Position numbers and translations under genes: made by a program
Shown: positions 23,793 through 37,233 of the stretch, one piece after another
How positions within the stretch are numbered: position 1 is the first letter of the stretch
Layout of the letters: every line of letters begins with the position of its first letter
Notes under the pieces: model-generated
Database searches by the model: none
Seen by the model: only the letters and a program-made list of their open reading frames with translations
Told to the model about the DNA's origin: nothing
Origin: Leclercia pneumoniae
Lineage (GTDB): Bacteria; Pseudomonadota; Gammaproteobacteria; Enterobacterales; Enterobacteriaceae
Reading direction: 5' to 3'
DNA length: 64,000 bases
Assembly (NCBI RefSeq): GCF_017348915.1
Contig: NZ_CP071383.1
Span: 4,092,001 to 4,156,000, forward strand

Positions 23793-23862
23793 GCAGAGAT
23801 TTTTTACTGCTAATTTTCATCAGACAATCTGTGTGAGCACTACAAAGGCAGGTTCTTTAAGG

Positions 23863-25402
<1,540 letters not shown>

Positions 25403-25532
25403 AAGTTTGATGCTCGTGAATTAAACTTCGTAATGAATTACGTGTTCACTCAGAGACTTGGTATTCATTTATTGTCCGAAGACATTAAGAATCCATGTCA
25501 CTTTGAGTGCCCACACAGATTGTCTGATAAAT

Positions 25533-25544
25533 TGTTAAAGAGCA
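25533..25544 (-). promoter_or_regulatory. Leader boxA
   Basis: Minus-strand TGCTCTTTAACA, the rrn leader boxA for NusB/NusE antitermination, between P2 and the 16S gene. The 396-bp gap 25403-25798 holds only the rrn leader, P1, P2 and the UP region. Confidence 0.9.
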
Positions 25545-25580
25545 GTGCCGCTTCGTTTTTCGCTGCGGCGCGGGGTGTGC

Positions 25581-25608
25581 ATATTACGCTTTCCCGCTTC
25601 AGAGTCAA
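25581..25608 (-). promoter_or_regulatory. rrn P2 promoter
   Basis: Minus-strand TTGACT (25603-25608), 16 bp, TAATAT (25581-25586), followed by the GC-rich discriminator GCACACCCCGCGCC. Matches the E. coli rrn P2 layout. Confidence 0.88.
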
Positions 25609-25709
25609 GCAATTATTTTGCTTTTCTCCGGGATTCTTCAACCGCCTCAGCGGGAGAACCCTTCTGACCCGGCGGCTTGCTTGCCGTTGTTCCGTGTCAG
25701 TGGAGGCGC

Positions 25710-25737
25710 ATTATAGGGAGTTCTTCGGCGGTGACAA
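25710..25737 (-). promoter_or_regulatory. rrn P1 promoter
   Basis: Minus-strand TTGTCA (25732-25737), 16 bp, TATAAT (25710-25715), then GCGCCTCCACTGACACGG as in E. coli P1. The AT-rich tract just upstream (25741-25760) is the UP element. The upstream region, where Fis sites lie in E. coli, runs into the end of hemG. Confidence 0.92.
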
Positions 25738-25798
25738 GCAGAAAATACAAAAAACTTTTCGTTCGCTCATTTTTCATTCTTAACGCTTATTTTAACCA

Positions 25799-26332
25799 CT
25801 AATTGCCGTTTAATTGGGCAATTTCGCGGGCAAAACCGGTCACTTGCTGCCAGTCGGTATACACCACCTCTTTACGCGTATCCGTTTCACCGCCGGTCAT
25901 CTTCATAATAAGACGAATCATAAAACGGTCGTACCAGCGATAGCGCGGGTAACGCAAGGCCCCGGCAAAGACAGCACACAGCTGCGGCTGCCAGGGAGAG
26001 TTCAGCAGGAACTTACGTGTATAGCTATTCGTTTGTGGAGTACGCTTCTCAGGCTTGCGAGCCACAAGATTCACGGAATAGAACGCACCAGGCATACTGC
26101 TTAACGTCGCCGCGTGCTTTTTCACAAAGCGATCGAGTGCCGGGTGGAAGTGCCCGTAGCGGATAGACGCTCCGATAACCACGCGGTCATACGCCTGCCA
26201 GGTAATCTCCTGGGTTCGGTTGAGATTCATCACGTCAGCATCCACGCCCTGCTCTTGTAATTCTGAAGCCAGATAATGCGCAATCTCGCGCGTCTGACCA
26301 TCACGGGTAGAGAAAAGAATTAACGTTTTCAA
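25799..26332 (-). CDS. hemG: HemG, menaquinone-dependent protoporphyrinogen IX oxidase
   Basis: 177 residues, a long-chain flavodoxin. The FMN phosphate loop is [12 protein letters not shown] (about 7-18), and the family insert with [18 protein letters not shown] (about 99-116) is present. It oxidises protoporphyrinogen IX to protoporphyrin IX in heme synthesis, passing electrons to quinones at the inner membrane. It lies 12 bp after trkH and just upstream of the rRNA promoters, as hemG precedes rrnA in E. coli. Slightly shorter than the E. coli protein (181). Confidence 0.94.
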   Translation of the reverse strand: MKTLILFSTRDGQTREIAHYLASELQEQGVDADVMNLNRTQEITWQAYDRVVIGASIRYGHFHPALDRFVKKHAATLSSMPGAFYSVNLVARKPEKRTPQTNSYTRKFLLNSPWQPQLCAVFAGALRYPRYRWYDRFMIRLIMKMTGGETDTRKEVVYTDWQQVTGFAREIAQLNGN

Positions 26333-26344
26333 AAAATGGCTCCC

Positions 26345-27796
26345 TTACTCGCGCCAGAAAGTTGGGGTAAATAGCACCAACAGCGTAAAGACTTCAAGAC
26401 GACCAAACAACATGTTGGCAATCAGGATCCACTTCGCCACCGGATTCATGCTGGCAAAGTTATCTGCCACGACGCCGAGTCCTGGTCCCAGGTTGTTCAG
26501 CGTTGCCACCACTGAGGCAAACGCCGAGAAGTCATCCACGCCGGTGGCGATAATGGCCAGCATGCTGACAATAAAGACCAGCGCATAGGCAGAGAAGAAG
26601 CCCCACACCGCTTCGAGGATACGCTCTGGCAGCGCGCGGTTACCGAGCTTGATGCTGTAAACCGCGTTCGGGTGGACCAGGCGCTTCAGTTCACGGTTCC
26701 CCTGCTTGAACAGCAAAAGAATGCGGATCACTTTCAGGCCACCGCCCGTTGAGCCGGCGCAGCCACCGATAAAGGCAGAACAGAGCAGCAGCACCGGCAA
26801 GAATAGCGGCCAGCGTGCAATGCTGTCGGTGGTGAACCCGGCCGTGGTCGCCATCGACACCACCTGGAAGAATGCCTGGTTAAGCGTCGTTAGCGCCGAG
26901 TTATAAACGTTGTGCAGCCACAATACCGAGGTGCAGATCGCCACCAGCGTCAGTTGCACGCCAATAAACATGCGAAATTCCGGGTCACGCCAGTAGACCT
27001 TCAGACTGCGTCCGCTCAGTAAAGAGAAGTGCAGGCCATAGTTACAGCCGGAGATCAGCAGGAAGATAGCGATAATCGTGTTGATAGTCGGGCTATCGAA
27101 ATAGCCGACGCTGGCGTCATGTGTAGAGAAGCCACCAATGGCGATAGTCGCAAAGCTGTGGCCAATGGCATCAAACGCGGGCATGCCGGCAAACCACAAG
27201 GCCAGCGCGCAGGCAACAGTCAGTAAAACGTAGATAAGCCACAAGGTTTTTGCCGTTTCGGCAATACGCGGGCGCATCTTGTTATCTTTCAGCGGACCGG
27301 GCATCTCCGCCCGGTAAAGCTGCATCCCCCCCACGCCCAGAATAGGCAGTATTGCTACCGCTAACACGATGATTCCCATCCCGCCGAACCATTGCAGCAT
27401 CTGGCGATAGAAGAGGATGGCATGGGGTAACGAGTCCAGCCCTACCAGCGTGGTGGCACCGGTGGTGGTCAACCCGGAGAATGATTCAAAGAACGCATCG
27501 GTAATGGTGAGGTTCGGCTGTTCAGAAAAGATAAAGGGCAGCGCACCTACGCTACCCAGCACGGTCCAGAACAGCACCACTATCAGGAACCCTTCACGGG
27601 ATTTCAGTTCACCTTTTTCACGACGGTTCGGCCACCAGAGAACGGAGCCAATCACCAGCGCGGCAAAAAAGGTCTGGGTAAAGGCGCGGCCTGCACCATC
27701 CCGGTAGATAAGCGCCACCAGTCCGGGCAGGATCATCGTCCCGGAAAAGAGTATGACCAGCAATCCAACGATTCGGGTTATGGCGCGAAAATGCAT
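26345..27796 (-). CDS. trkH: TrkH, potassium uptake channel subunit
   Basis: 483 residues, exactly the E. coli length. Multi-pass inner-membrane protein of the Trk/Ktr/HKT superfamily with four pore repeats. Pore-loop glycines are seen in GLTTTGATTL (about 108-117), IGGFSTHDAS (about 220-229), TAGFTTDSIA (about 314-323) and LGPGLGVV (about 434-441). It works with cytoplasmic TrkA for low-affinity K+ uptake. Gene order yigZ-trkH-hemG suggests one transcript. Confidence 0.95.
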   Translation of the reverse strand: MHFRAITRIVGLLVILFSGTMILPGLVALIYRDGAGRAFTQTFFAALVIGSVLWWPNRREKGELKSREGFLIVVLFWTVLGSVGALPFIFSEQPNLTITDAFFESFSGLTTTGATTLVGLDSLPHAILFYRQMLQWFGGMGIIVLAVAILPILGVGGMQLYRAEMPGPLKDNKMRPRIAETAKTLWLIYVLLTVACALALWFAGMPAFDAIGHSFATIAIGGFSTHDASVGYFDSPTINTIIAIFLLISGCNYGLHFSLLSGRSLKVYWRDPEFRMFIGVQLTLVAICTSVLWLHNVYNSALTTLNQAFFQVVSMATTAGFTTDSIARWPLFLPVLLLCSAFIGGCAGSTGGGLKVIRILLLFKQGNRELKRLVHPNAVYSIKLGNRALPERILEAVWGFFSAYALVFIVSMLAIIATGVDDFSAFASVVATLNNLGPGLGVVADNFASMNPVAKWILIANMLFGRLEVFTLLVLFTPTFWRE

Positions 27797-27836
27797 TTCT
27801 GCCGCTTCCTTAGGTATTCAATAAGTAAGGTGGGGA

Positions 27837-28454
27837 TTATTCTTCAATCGGCAGTAATTGCAACGAACCACGACTAAAATCAGCCAGCTTTGCTGAAAAT
27901 GTCGCCAGTTCCGCCTGAGGAAGCGCTACACGCAACTGTACTGTCGCCTGGTATTCACTCTGCACTATGATGCCCTGAGAGAGCCTCAGCAGCGATTCGA
28001 TGCCGGATAGCTGGGCGTAATCACACAATAAAGTATATTCGGTCAGCGGCGTTTTGCGGGTCGTTGCGAGTTGATTCAGCGCTTGCTGCACGCCACCCCC
28101 GTAGGCTTTAACCAGACCACCGGTACCTAAAAGCACGCCGCCGTAGTAACGCACCACGACGGCGGTGATTTCGCCGATGCCGCTGCCCATCAACTGCGAG
28201 AGCATCGGTTTGCCGGCTGTCCCTGCCGGTTCACCATCATCAGAGAACCCCAACTGCTGCGAGTCGTCTGGCGGCCCCGCAACCCATGCCACACAGTGGT
28301 GACGCGCGTCGGGATGCTCAGCTCTGACCGACTCAACAAAGGCTTTTGCCGCCTCTACGCCATTGGTATGGGCCAACAGCGTAATGAAACGGCTTTTTTT
28401 GATCTCTTCTACGAAGGTGACCGGCGACGCCGGTATCAGCCAGCTCTCCATCAC
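27837..28454 (-). CDS. yigZ: YigZ, IMPACT/UPF0029-family protein
   Basis: 205 residues. The N-terminal IMPACT domain carries the conserved DARHHCVAW and [15 protein letters not shown] segments (about 51-85); the C-terminal part is a ferredoxin-like DUF1949 domain. The family resembles the eukaryotic translation regulator IMPACT, but its bacterial role is not settled. It overlaps the pepQ end by 4 bp and lies 40 bp before trkH, consistent with a pepQ-yigZ-trkH-hemG operon. Confidence 0.92.
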   Translation of the reverse strand: MMESWLIPASPVTFVEEIKKSRFITLLAHTNGVEAAKAFVESVRAEHPDARHHCVAWVAGPPDDSQQLGFSDDGEPAGTAGKPMLSQLMGSGIGEITAVVVRYYGGVLLGTGGLVKAYGGGVQQALNQLATTRKTPLTEYTLLCDYAQLSGIESLLRLSQGIIVQSEYQATVQLRVALPQAELATFSAKLADFSRGSLQLLPIEE

Positions 28455-29782
28455 GCCAGCTTCAGATCTCGCGTCATGTTTTCGGTACCGTTTTCGTGGA
28501 TCACCACGTTATCTTCGATACGAATACCGCCAAACGGCTTCAGCGCTTCGATTTTCTGCCAGTTGAAATGCTTGCTGAACTGCCCTTCACGCCATGGCGC
28601 CAGCAGCGAATCAATAAAGTAGATACCCGGCTCGATGGTTAGCACCATGCGCGGCTGCATAATTCGGGTGCAGCGCAGGTAAGGATATTTCGATGGCGCA
28701 GCCAGATGGGTACCGGTGTCATCCTGCATAAAGCCAGCAACATCATGGACCTGCAGACCCAGCGGGTGGCCGATGCCGTGCGGCATAAATGGCCCGGTGA
28801 GGTCGTTTTCAACCATCGCCTCTTCGCTGATGTCATTCACAATCTGATGTTTACGCAGCAACTTCGCAATGCGTTGATGGAACTGGATGTGAATGTCCAC
28901 GTAATTAACGCCCGCTTTCATCGTGCCGATCAACGCCAGTTGCTCATCGTTAACGTCTTTAATCAGCTGCGCAAAGTCGGTATCACCGTTCGCGGCCCAC
29001 GTACGGGTAAGATCCGCGGCGTAACCGTTATATTCTGCTCCGGCATCCAGCAGGAAGCTGCGGATTTCAGACGGCGCGCGGTGATCCAGTTTGGTGTAGT
29101 GCAGCACAGAGGCATGTTCGTTAAGCGCCACGATGTTGCTGTAAGGCACATCGATATCACGGTGGCCAGTAGCCGTAAGGTAAGCCAGGTTGATATCAAA
29201 CTCGCTCATACCGGAAAGGAAGGCTTCGTGCGCCGCGCGATGGCCATTAACCGCTGTTTTCTGCGCTTCACGCATGCAGGCCAGCTCATAGTCAGTTTTA
29301 TATGAGCGGTAATAATGCAGGTAATCCAGCACCCCTTTCGGGTTGATCTTGTCTGCTGCGATATCCAGTCCCAGCGCGCGTTCAGCCACCGGGCCGATAT
29401 AAGCAATATTGCCACGTCCTGCAGGTAACTGGCTGCCAATGCCGTCCGCTTTCGGCAGCGCGATCACCTCGACCTCTTCAGTCCAGAAGGAGGTGGGCAG
29501 CGGCTCTACGTTGTGCCAGTAATCAACCGGCAGGTAGAACCACAGTTTCGGTTTGTTGACGCCATCAACCAATAGCCAGCAATTTGGAACCTGAGTTACC
29601 GGCACCCAGGCTTTAAACTGCGGGTTAACCTTGAACGGGTAAGCGTGGTCGTCGAGAAAGACATTTATCAGCTCGCCAGAGTGGATGAGCAGTGCATCCA
29701 GCTTAAAACGAGCCAGTACGTCGCGGGTACGTTCCTGTAGGGTTTCGATATGATTTTTATACAGCGTGGCCAGTGAATCCAT
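28451..29782 (-). CDS. pepQ: PepQ, Xaa-Pro dipeptidase (prolidase)
   Basis: 443 residues from the second of two adjacent ATGs (29780-29782), which gives the family length and better spacing from AAGGA; the ATG at 29783-29785 would add one Met. M24 metallopeptidase with creatinase fold. Binuclear metal ligands are visible in [20 protein letters not shown] (two Asp, about 235-254), PHGIGHPLG (His, about 338-346), TIEPGIYFI (Glu, about 382) and [10 protein letters not shown] (Glu, about 420). It cleaves dipeptides with C-terminal proline in the cytosol. Divergent from fadB. Confidence 0.95.
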   Translation of the reverse strand: MDSLATLYKNHIETLQERTRDVLARFKLDALLIHSGELINVFLDDHAYPFKVNPQFKAWVPVTQVPNCWLLVDGVNKPKLWFYLPVDYWHNVEPLPTSFWTEEVEVIALPKADGIGSQLPAGRGNIAYIGPVAERALGLDIAADKINPKGVLDYLHYYRSYKTDYELACMREAQKTAVNGHRAAHEAFLSGMSEFDINLAYLTATGHRDIDVPYSNIVALNEHASVLHYTKLDHRAPSEIRSFLLDAGAEYNGYAADLTRTWAANGDTDFAQLIKDVNDEQLALIGTMKAGVNYVDIHIQFHQRIAKLLRKHQIVNDISEEAMVENDLTGPFMPHGIGHPLGLQVHDVAGFMQDDTGTHLAAPSKYPYLRCTRIMQPRMVLTIEPGIYFIDSLLAPWREGQFSKHFNWQKIEALKPFGGIRIEDNVVIHENGTENMTRDLKLA

Positions 29783-29928
29783 CATTCATCCTTTCGTTTT
29801 TTTGACCCATGTTCTCGCATCTTAGCACACCTCTGGATGGCGGGGTGATCTCCGCTGAGCGTGATCGAACCTACAATTATTTAATGACTAATTTGCATTT
29901 TATTAACACAAATCCCACACTCCGCTTC

Positions 29929-29945
29929 ATCTGGTATGACCAGAT
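29929..29945. promoter_or_regulatory. FadR operator of fadBA
   Basis: ATCTGGTATGACCAGAT is a 7-bp perfect palindrome around ATG, matching the FadR site of E. coli fadB except for one base in the centre as I recall. It lies 27 bp before the fadB start, so FadR should block fadBA until long-chain acyl-CoA is present. Confidence 0.88.
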
Positions 29946-29971
29946 CCCCTTGGTGGATTCAGGAGACCGAC

Positions 29972-32161
29972 ATGCTCTACAAAGGCGATACCCTGTACGT
30001 AGACTGGCTGGATGATGGCATTGCCGAACTGGTGTTCGACGCCCCCGGCTCAGTGAATAAGCTCGATACCGCAACGGTAGCCAGTCTGGGCCGCGCGCTG
30101 GACGTGCTGGAAAAACAAACCGATTTAAAAGGTCTGCTGCTGCGTTCTGAAAAGGCCGCGTTTATTGTCGGCGCAGATATCACCGAATTTCTCTCCCTGT
30201 TTCAGGTGCCGCAAGAGCAGCTGAGTCAGTGGCTGCATTTTGCCAACAGCGTCTTTAACCGTCTGGAAGATCTGCCTGTCCCCACGATTTCGGCCATCAA
30301 TGGCTATGCACTGGGCGGCGGCTGCGAATGCGTGCTGGCAACCGATTATCGCCTGGCGACACCCGACCTGCGCATTGGCCTGCCGGAAACCAAGCTGGGG
30401 ATCATGCCGGGCTTTGGCGGTTCGGTACGTTTACCGCGTCTGCTGGGTGCCGATAGCGCCCTGGAAATTATCGCCGCCGGTAAAGACGTCAGTGCCGATC
30501 AGGCGCAGAAAATTGGCCTGGTTGACGGCGTGGTAAAACCCGAAAAACTGCGCGAGGGGGCGATTAGCATCCTGTGTCAGGCCATCAAGGGCGACCTTGA
30601 CTGGCGAGCCAAACGCCAGCCGAAACTGGAGCCGTTAAAACTCAGCAAAATCGAAGCCACCATGAGCTTCACTATCGCCAAAGGGATGGTGATGCAGACG
30701 GCGGGCAAGCACTACCCGGCTCCTATTACCGCCGTGAAAACCATCGAGTCCGCTGCACGCCTGGGCCGTGAAGAGGCCCTGAAGCTGGAAAACCAGAGCT
30801 TTGTGCCGCTGGCGCATACCCATGAAGCCCGTGCGCTGGTCGGGATTTTCCTCAACGATCAGTTCGTTAAAGGCAAGGCTAAACAGCTGACCAAACACGT
30901 TGAGACGCCAAAACAGGCGGCGGTACTCGGCGCAGGCATTATGGGCGGTGGCATCGCTTATCAGTCCGCCTGGAAAGGCGTACCGGTAGTAATGAAAGAC
31001 ATTAATGATAAATCCCTGACGCTGGGGATGACCGAAGCCGCCAAGCTGCTGAATAAACAGCTCGAGCGCGGCAAAATCGACGGGCTAAAACTCTCCGGCG
31101 TAATTTCAACCATCCATCCCACGCTGGAATATAGCGGCTTCGACCGTGTAGACGTGGTCGTTGAAGCGGTCGTCGAAAACCCGAAAGTCAAAAAAGCGGT
31201 GCTGGCCGAAACCGAAGAGAAAGTTCGCCCGGATACCGTGCTGGCCTCCAATACCTCGACGATCCCCATTAGTGAACTGGCCAGCGTGCTGAAGCGCCCG
31301 GAGAATTTCTGTGGGATGCACTTCTTTAACCCGGTGCACCGTATGCCGCTGGTCGAAGTGATTCGCGGGGAGAAGACCTCTGACGAGACCATCGCCAAAG
31401 TGGTGGCCTGGGCCAGCAAAATGGGCAAAACCCCGATCGTAGTGAATGACTGCCCTGGCTTCTTTGTTAACCGCGTTCTGTTCCCTTACTTTGCCGGTTT
31501 TAGTCAGCTGCTGCGCGACGGTGCGGATTTCCGCAAGGTCGATAAAGTCATGGAAAAACAGTTTGGCTGGCCTATGGGCCCGGCTTACCTGCTAGACGTG
31601 GTGGGCATCGATACCGCACATCATGCGCAGGCCGTGATGGCAGCGGGCTTCCCGCAACGTATGCAGAAAGATTACCGCGACGCGATTGACGCGCTGTTTG
31701 ATGCCAATCGCTTTGGTCAGAAAAACGGCCTGGGCTTCTGGCGCTATAAAGAAGACAGCAAGGGCAAACCGAAGAAAGAAGAAGATGCCGCTGTAGATAG
31801 CCTGCTGGCTGATGTTAGCCAGCCGAAGCGTGATTTTAGCGACGAAGAGATTATCGCGCGAATGATGATCCCGATGGTCAACGAAGTGGTGCGCTGCCTC
31901 GAAGAGGGCATCATCGCCAGCCCGGCAGAGGCAGATATGGCGCTGGTCTATGGCCTGGGCTTCCCTCCCTTCCACGGCGGGGCATTCCGCTGGCTGGATA
32001 CCATTGGTAGCGCGAAATATCTCGATATGGCGCAGCAGTATCAGCACCTCGGTGCGCTGTATGAGGTGCCGGAAGGTCTACGCACCAAAGCACGCCATAA
32101 CGAACCCTACTATCCCCCGGTTGAGCCTGCCCGTCCGGTTGGCGAACTGAAAACGGCTTAA
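29972..32161 (+). CDS. fadB: FadB, fatty acid oxidation complex alpha subunit
   Basis: 729 residues from the ATG at 29972, which has AGGAG at 29961-29965; an upstream in-frame ATG lies over the FadR operator and is not used. The N-terminal crotonase domain (1-190) has [11 protein letters not shown] and [14 protein letters not shown] with the two catalytic Glu (about 119 and 139). The NAD-binding motif [13 protein letters not shown] lies at about 317-329, and the dehydrogenase His in [14 protein letters not shown] at about 450. It carries enoyl-CoA hydratase, 3-hydroxyacyl-CoA dehydrogenase, isomerase and epimerase activities. Forms an alpha2-beta2 complex with FadA, encoded 9 bp downstream. 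Confidence 0.97.
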   Translation: MLYKGDTLYVDWLDDGIAELVFDAPGSVNKLDTATVASLGRALDVLEKQTDLKGLLLRSEKAAFIVGADITEFLSLFQVPQEQLSQWLHFANSVFNRLEDLPVPTISAINGYALGGGCECVLATDYRLATPDLRIGLPETKLGIMPGFGGSVRLPRLLGADSALEIIAAGKDVSADQAQKIGLVDGVVKPEKLREGAISILCQAIKGDLDWRAKRQPKLEPLKLSKIEATMSFTIAKGMVMQTAGKHYPAPITAVKTIESAARLGREEALKLENQSFVPLAHTHEARALVGIFLNDQFVKGKAKQLTKHVETPKQAAVLGAGIMGGGIAYQSAWKGVPVVMKDINDKSLTLGMTEAAKLLNKQLERGKIDGLKLSGVISTIHPTLEYSGFDRVDVVVEAVVENPKVKKAVLAETEEKVRPDTVLASNTSTIPISELASVLKRPENFCGMHFFNPVHRMPLVEVIRGEKTSDETIAKVVAWASKMGKTPIVVNDCPGFFVNRVLFPYFAGFSQLLRDGADFRKVDKVMEKQFGWPMGPAYLLDVVGIDTAHHAQAVMAAGFPQRMQKDYRDAIDALFDANRFGQKNGLGFWRYKEDSKGKPKKEEDAAVDSLLADVSQPKRDFSDEEIIARMMIPMVNEVVRCLEEGIIASPAEADMALVYGLGFPPFHGGAFRWLDTIGSAKYLDMAQQYQHLGALYEVPEGLRTKARHNEPYYPPVEPARPVGELKTA

Positions 32162-33334
<1,173 letters not shown>

Positions 33335-33391
33335 TCAGAAGATAACTCCCCTGGTTCATTCGCGCTGCATCACGGCGGCAACGGAGCGAAT

Positions 33392-33423
33392 CCCCGGTCA
33401 TCTCGTTAACGCTATGACCGGGG
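33392..33423. repeat. Palindrome downstream of fadA
   Basis: A perfect 10-bp inverted repeat (CCCCGGTCAT/ATGACCGGGG) with a 12-nt loop, 57 bases after fadA. No T-run, so it is more like a REP-type or 3'-stabilising hairpin than the true terminator. Confidence 0.55.
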
Positions 33424-33488
33424 TAAGCGAAGATAGCCAACAAAAAGGCAGCGTGAATGATGAGGGGGCAAGGTTTAGTTGCCGTTTT

Positions 33489-33514
33489 CCCGCCTGTCAG
33501 GGGCGGGTTTTTTT
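33489..33514 (+). terminator. fadBA terminator
   Basis: CCCGCC stem with GGCGGG and seven T directly after. It ends just before the fre stop codon on the opposite strand. Confidence 0.85.
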
Positions 33515-33516
33515 AT

Positions 33517-34218
33517 TTAGATAAACGCAAAGGCATCGCCGAACAGGCGATCTTCACGCGCACCGCGCTCATTACAGAACAGGTCACGGGCAATCTTCGC
33601 CATCTCGAAACGGCCAGCAATATAGATATCATGCTCCGCAAGCGTGGTGTAATCCTGCAGCACGGCGGTCAGTACGGTGCCGTTACGACCCCGCCAGCCC
33701 TCTTCCGGCTGCTCGACTACGGGCTCAACGCGAAGGCCTGGATGATTAACGCTTAACGCTTCCAGCTCGGAGAGATCGTACAGATGTTTTTCTTCGCGGC
33801 CGCCCCAGTAGATGGTGATGTCGCGGTCAGGGTTACGCGCTAACGCCGTCAGCAGAATAGAGCGCACGTAAGAGAAACCAGTGCCGCCGGCAATCAGAAT
33901 CAGCGGACGCTCTTCGTCATCACGCAGCCAGGCTTCACCGTGAGGAATATCAATCTCAATCTCGCTCTCTTTCAGAATGCGATCCATGACGGCCATCGCA
34001 TACAGATTGAGCTCAGACGCGCCGATGTGCAGCTCGATAAACTCCTGCTCAGCTGGCGTCGAGGCCATTGAGAAGGGGCGCTTATCCCGCTCATCCATCA
34101 CGACCATCAAATACTGGCCAGCGCGGAACGAGAAAGGCGCTTCTGGTACTAAACGGACGCGATATACAGTGTCGGTTATCGCGTCTACCGAGTTCACTTT
34201 ACAGCTTAAGATTGTCAT
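33517..34218 (-). CDS. fre: Fre, NAD(P)H-flavin reductase
   Basis: 233 residues, the E. coli length. Ferredoxin-NADP reductase fold with the flavin motif RPFSMASTP (about 47-55, RxxS form) and the nucleotide-binding stretch [14 protein letters not shown] (about 109-122). Cytosolic enzyme that reduces free FMN, FAD and riboflavin with NAD(P)H; it supports ribonucleotide reductase repair and ferric reduction. It lies 30 bp after ubiD on the same strand, and its product may serve the UbiX/UbiD system indirectly by supplying reduced flavin (inference). Confidence 0.94.
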   Translation of the reverse strand: MTILSCKVNSVDAITDTVYRVRLVPEAPFSFRAGQYLMVVMDERDKRPFSMASTPAEQEFIELHIGASELNLYAMAVMDRILKESEIEIDIPHGEAWLRDDEERPLILIAGGTGFSYVRSILLTALARNPDRDITIYWGGREEKHLYDLSELEALSVNHPGLRVEPVVEQPEEGWRGRNGTVLTAVLQDYTTLAEHDIYIAGRFEMAKIARDLFCNERGAREDRLFGDAFAFI

Positions 34219-34248
34219 TCGCTCTCTCTGTCGGGAAGTCTATAGGGC

Positions 34249-35742
34249 TTAACGGTCGGATTCGTGGGAACCGTTATTCATTATGGCCAGTTCATCCCAG
34301 ATCGCGTCGATTCGCGCAGTCACCTCAGGATCCTTTTTAATCGGTCGACCCCATTCACGCTGGGTTTCGCCGGGCCATTTATTTGTGGCATCCAGTCCCA
34401 TTTTTGAGCCAAGGCCGGAAACCGGCGAGGCAAAGTCCAGGTAATCAATTGGCGTGTTTTCCACTAACACGGTATCGCGCGCCGGATCCATACGGGTCGT
34501 AATGGCCCAGATCACGTCATTCCAGTCGCGGGCGTTGACGTCATCATCGCAGACGATCACAAACTTGGTATACATAAACTGGCGCAGGAAAGACCATACG
34601 CCCATCATCACCCGTTTAGCGTGACCCGCATACTGCTTCTTAATGGTTACTACGGCCAGGCGATACGAGCAGCCTTCAGGCGGTAGATAAAAATCGACAA
34701 TTTCCGGGAACTGCTTTTGCAGGATCGGCACAAAGACTTCGTTTAATGCCACTCCCAGTACCGCCGGTTCATCCGGTGGGCGGCCGGTATAGGTCGAGTG
34801 ATAAATCGCATCTTCACGCTGGGTAATGTGCGTAACGGTAAATACCGGGAAATGATCGATTTCGTTGTAATAACCCGTATGGTCCCCGTAGGGCCCTTCA
34901 GGGGCCATCTCCCCCGGCTCGATGTAACCTTCCAGCACAATTTCAGCGCTGGCGGGGACTTCGAGATCGTTGGAAATACACTTTACCACTTCGGTTTTGG
35001 TACCGCGCAACAGGCCCGCAAACGCATATTCAGATAACGTATCAGGAACTGGCGTCACCGCACCGAGAATGGTAGCTGGATCCGCACCCAGCGCCACCGA
35101 GACCGGGAATCGTTCACCCGGATGGGCCTCGCACCACTCCTGGAAATCCAGCGCGCCGCCGCGATGCGACAGCCAGCGCATAATGAGTTTATTTTTACCG
35201 ATTAACTGCTGGCGATAAATCCCCAGATTCTGGCGTTCTTTATGCGGGCCGCGAGAAACCGTCAGACCCCAGGTGATCAGCGGAGCGGCATCTTCTGGCC
35301 AGCACTGCATGATAGGAATACGCGTCAGGTCAACCGCATCGCCTTCGAGGACTTTCTGCTGGCAGGGGGCGCCACGCAGCCGTTTGGTTGGCATGTTTAA
35401 TACTTGCTTAAACTGCGGCAGCTTGTCGAAAAGGTCGCGAAAACCTTTCGGCGGCTCTGGCTCTTTTAAGAAGGCCAGCAATTTACCCACTTCACGCAAC
35501 GCGCTGACATCCTCTTGCCCCATGCCCATCGCCACGCGCTTTGGCGTCCCAAAAAGGTTACACAGCACAGGCATGTCATAGCCTTTCGGGTTTTCGAACA
35601 ATAGCGCCGGGCCACCAGCACGCAGGGTGCGGTCGGCAATTTCTGTCATTTCCAGATACGGATCAACAGGAAGCGTAATACGTTTGAGTTCGCCCTGCTT
35701 TTCCAGCAGCGCCAGGAAGTCGCGTAGATCGTTGTATTTCAT
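34249..35742 (-). CDS. ubiD: UbiD, 3-octaprenyl-4-hydroxybenzoate decarboxylase
   Basis: 497 residues. Prenylated-FMN-dependent decarboxylase of ubiquinone synthesis. The conserved [18 protein letters not shown] region (about 276-293) contains the catalytic Glu in [22 protein letters not shown] and [15 protein letters not shown] are further family blocks. The family forms a hexamer and depends on UbiX for its cofactor. ubiD and fre share a strand; rfaH diverges upstream across a 182-bp gap. Confidence 0.95.
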   Translation of the reverse strand: MKYNDLRDFLALLEKQGELKRITLPVDPYLEMTEIADRTLRAGGPALLFENPKGYDMPVLCNLFGTPKRVAMGMGQEDVSALREVGKLLAFLKEPEPPKGFRDLFDKLPQFKQVLNMPTKRLRGAPCQQKVLEGDAVDLTRIPIMQCWPEDAAPLITWGLTVSRGPHKERQNLGIYRQQLIGKNKLIMRWLSHRGGALDFQEWCEAHPGERFPVSVALGADPATILGAVTPVPDTLSEYAFAGLLRGTKTEVVKCISNDLEVPASAEIVLEGYIEPGEMAPEGPYGDHTGYYNEIDHFPVFTVTHITQREDAIYHSTYTGRPPDEPAVLGVALNEVFVPILQKQFPEIVDFYLPPEGCSYRLAVVTIKKQYAGHAKRVMMGVWSFLRQFMYTKFVIVCDDDVNARDWNDVIWAITTRMDPARDTVLVENTPIDYLDFASPVSGLGSKMGLDATNKWPGETQREWGRPIKKDPEVTARIDAIWDELAIMNNGSHESDR

Positions 35743-35924
35743 GCAGTTAATCTTGGCCTCTCGGTAAGCGCTTCATTATACGGCGTAAGACCGCGTGATG
35801 CTGTATTTTTGTTAAATTAGCGTGAAGTTTCACCTTCAGCAGCCAACCCGACCATTATAATCAACTTAGCGATCCCGCCAGGGTTTTGATATGCTTGCGC
35901 CCGGAATTAAGGGAAAGAGTGATT

Positions 35925-36413
35925 ATGCAGGCCTGGTATTTACTGTATTGCAAGCGCGGCCAGCTTCAGCGCGCGCAGGAACATCTTGAACGTCAGTCAG
36001 TCAACTGTCTGACGCCTGTGATCACGCTTGAAAAGATGCAGCGCGGCAAACGCACGATGGTGAGCGAACCGCTGTTTCCTAACTATCTGTTTGTTGAGTT
36101 TGATCCGGAAGTGATTCACACCACCACCATTAACGCCACGCGTGGCGTGAGCCACTTTGTGCGTTTTGGTGCGCGCCCCGCGGTGGTCCCCGCTTCCGTG
36201 ATTCATCAGCTCTCGGTGTATAAACCAGAAGGCATCACTGACCCCGAGACCCCGTATTCGGGCGATAGCGTGGTGATCACCGAAGGTGCCTTCGAAGGGC
36301 TGGTTGCCATCTTCTCAGAGCCTGACGGCGAAGCGCGTTCGATGTTGCTGCTCAACTTGCTGAATAAACAAGTATTGCAGAGCGTGAAAAACACCGCATT
36401 CCGTAAAGTTTAA
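35925..36413 (+). CDS. rfaH: RfaH, operon-specific transcription antiterminator
   Basis: 162 residues from the ATG at 35925 ([20 protein letters not shown]), matching the E. coli N-terminus and length; a longer frame upstream lacks support. NusG paralogue with NGN domain (1-100) and a C-terminal domain (about 113-162) of the fold-switching kind. It binds RNA polymerase at ops elements and drives long operons for LPS core, O-antigen, capsule and conjugation. No ops site with proper context was seen in this window. Its stop overlaps the tatD stop by 4 bp on the other strand. Confidence 0.95.
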   Translation: MQAWYLLYCKRGQLQRAQEHLERQSVNCLTPVITLEKMQRGKRTMVSEPLFPNYLFVEFDPEVIHTTTINATRGVSHFVRFGARPAVVPASVIHQLSVYKPEGITDPETPYSGDSVVITEGAFEGLVAIFSEPDGEARSMLLLNLLNKQVLQSVKNTAFRKV

Positions 36414-37192
36414 AACCGCAGGTTAAACAGACGGCGAACGTTTTCATCCGTTTGCGCCGCCAGCCAGGCGGCATCCTCGCCTCGCCAGTGCGCGATCCGC
36501 TCAACAATATGCCCCAGCCAGGCCGGTTCATTACGCCGTGAGGCCGGCTTAGGCGTCATGTCGCGCGGCAGCAGGTACGGGGCATCTGTTTCGACCAGCA
36601 AACGCTCCGCCGGGATCATCGGCAATAACTCCCGTAGCGCAAGACCACGCCGCTCATCGCACACCCAGCCCGTAATACCCAGGTAGAGCCCTCTGTCCAG
36701 ACACTCAGCGGCTTCCTGACGCGACCCGGTAAAACAGTGCAGCACCGCACCCGGGAGTTTATCCAGCCAGGGGGTCAGCAATTCGAGGAAACGCGCATGC
36801 GCATCACGGCAGTGCATAAAGACCGGCATGCCCAGCTCAGCCGCCAGCGCCAGCTGTGCCGTAAACGCATGCTCTTGTTCGGCAGGGGTAGAGAAATTAC
36901 GGTTAAAATCGAGACCACATTCGCCGATCGCGACTACCTGCTCCGCACGCGCCAGGGTACGCAGAGTTTCAACGCTCTGCGGCGTCCAGCTGCTGCTGTC
37001 GTGTGGGTGTACCCCAGCGGTTGACCAGCAGTGCGGGTAGCGGGACGCCAGCTGTTGTGCCTGCTCACTTTCGTGCAGATTAGTGCCCGTCAGAAGTAGG
37101 CCACTTACCCCGGCGGAAAAGGCGCGCGCCACCACCTCGTCGCGATCTTTCGCAAATTGTGAACTGGTCAGATTCAGACCGATATCGAACAT
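36410..37192 (-). CDS. tatD: TatD, metal-dependent 3'-5' exonuclease
   Basis: 260 residues from the ATG at 37190-37192, with a GGGAG site; a start 4 codons upstream is less likely. TIM-barrel metallohydrolase: [11 protein letters not shown] (about 92-102), FMHCRDAH (about 128-135), HCFTGS (about 154-159) and [10 protein letters not shown] (about 201-210) hold the metal ligands. In E. coli it is a Mg-dependent DNase/RNase and is not needed for Tat export. Encoded just downstream of tatC and convergent with rfaH. Confidence 0.94.
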   Translation of the reverse strand: MFDIGLNLTSSQFAKDRDEVVARAFSAGVSGLLLTGTNLHESEQAQQLASRYPHCWSTAGVHPHDSSSWTPQSVETLRTLARAEQVVAIGECGLDFNRNFSTPAEQEHAFTAQLALAAELGMPVFMHCRDAHARFLELLTPWLDKLPGAVLHCFTGSRQEAAECLDRGLYLGITGWVCDERRGLALRELLPMIPAERLLVETDAPYLLPRDMTPKPASRRNEPAWLGHIVERIAHWRGEDAAWLAAQTDENVRRLFNLRF

Positions 37193-37233
37193 ACTCGCTC
37201 CCATATGACAACCGCCCTGGCGGGCGGTTGGTT

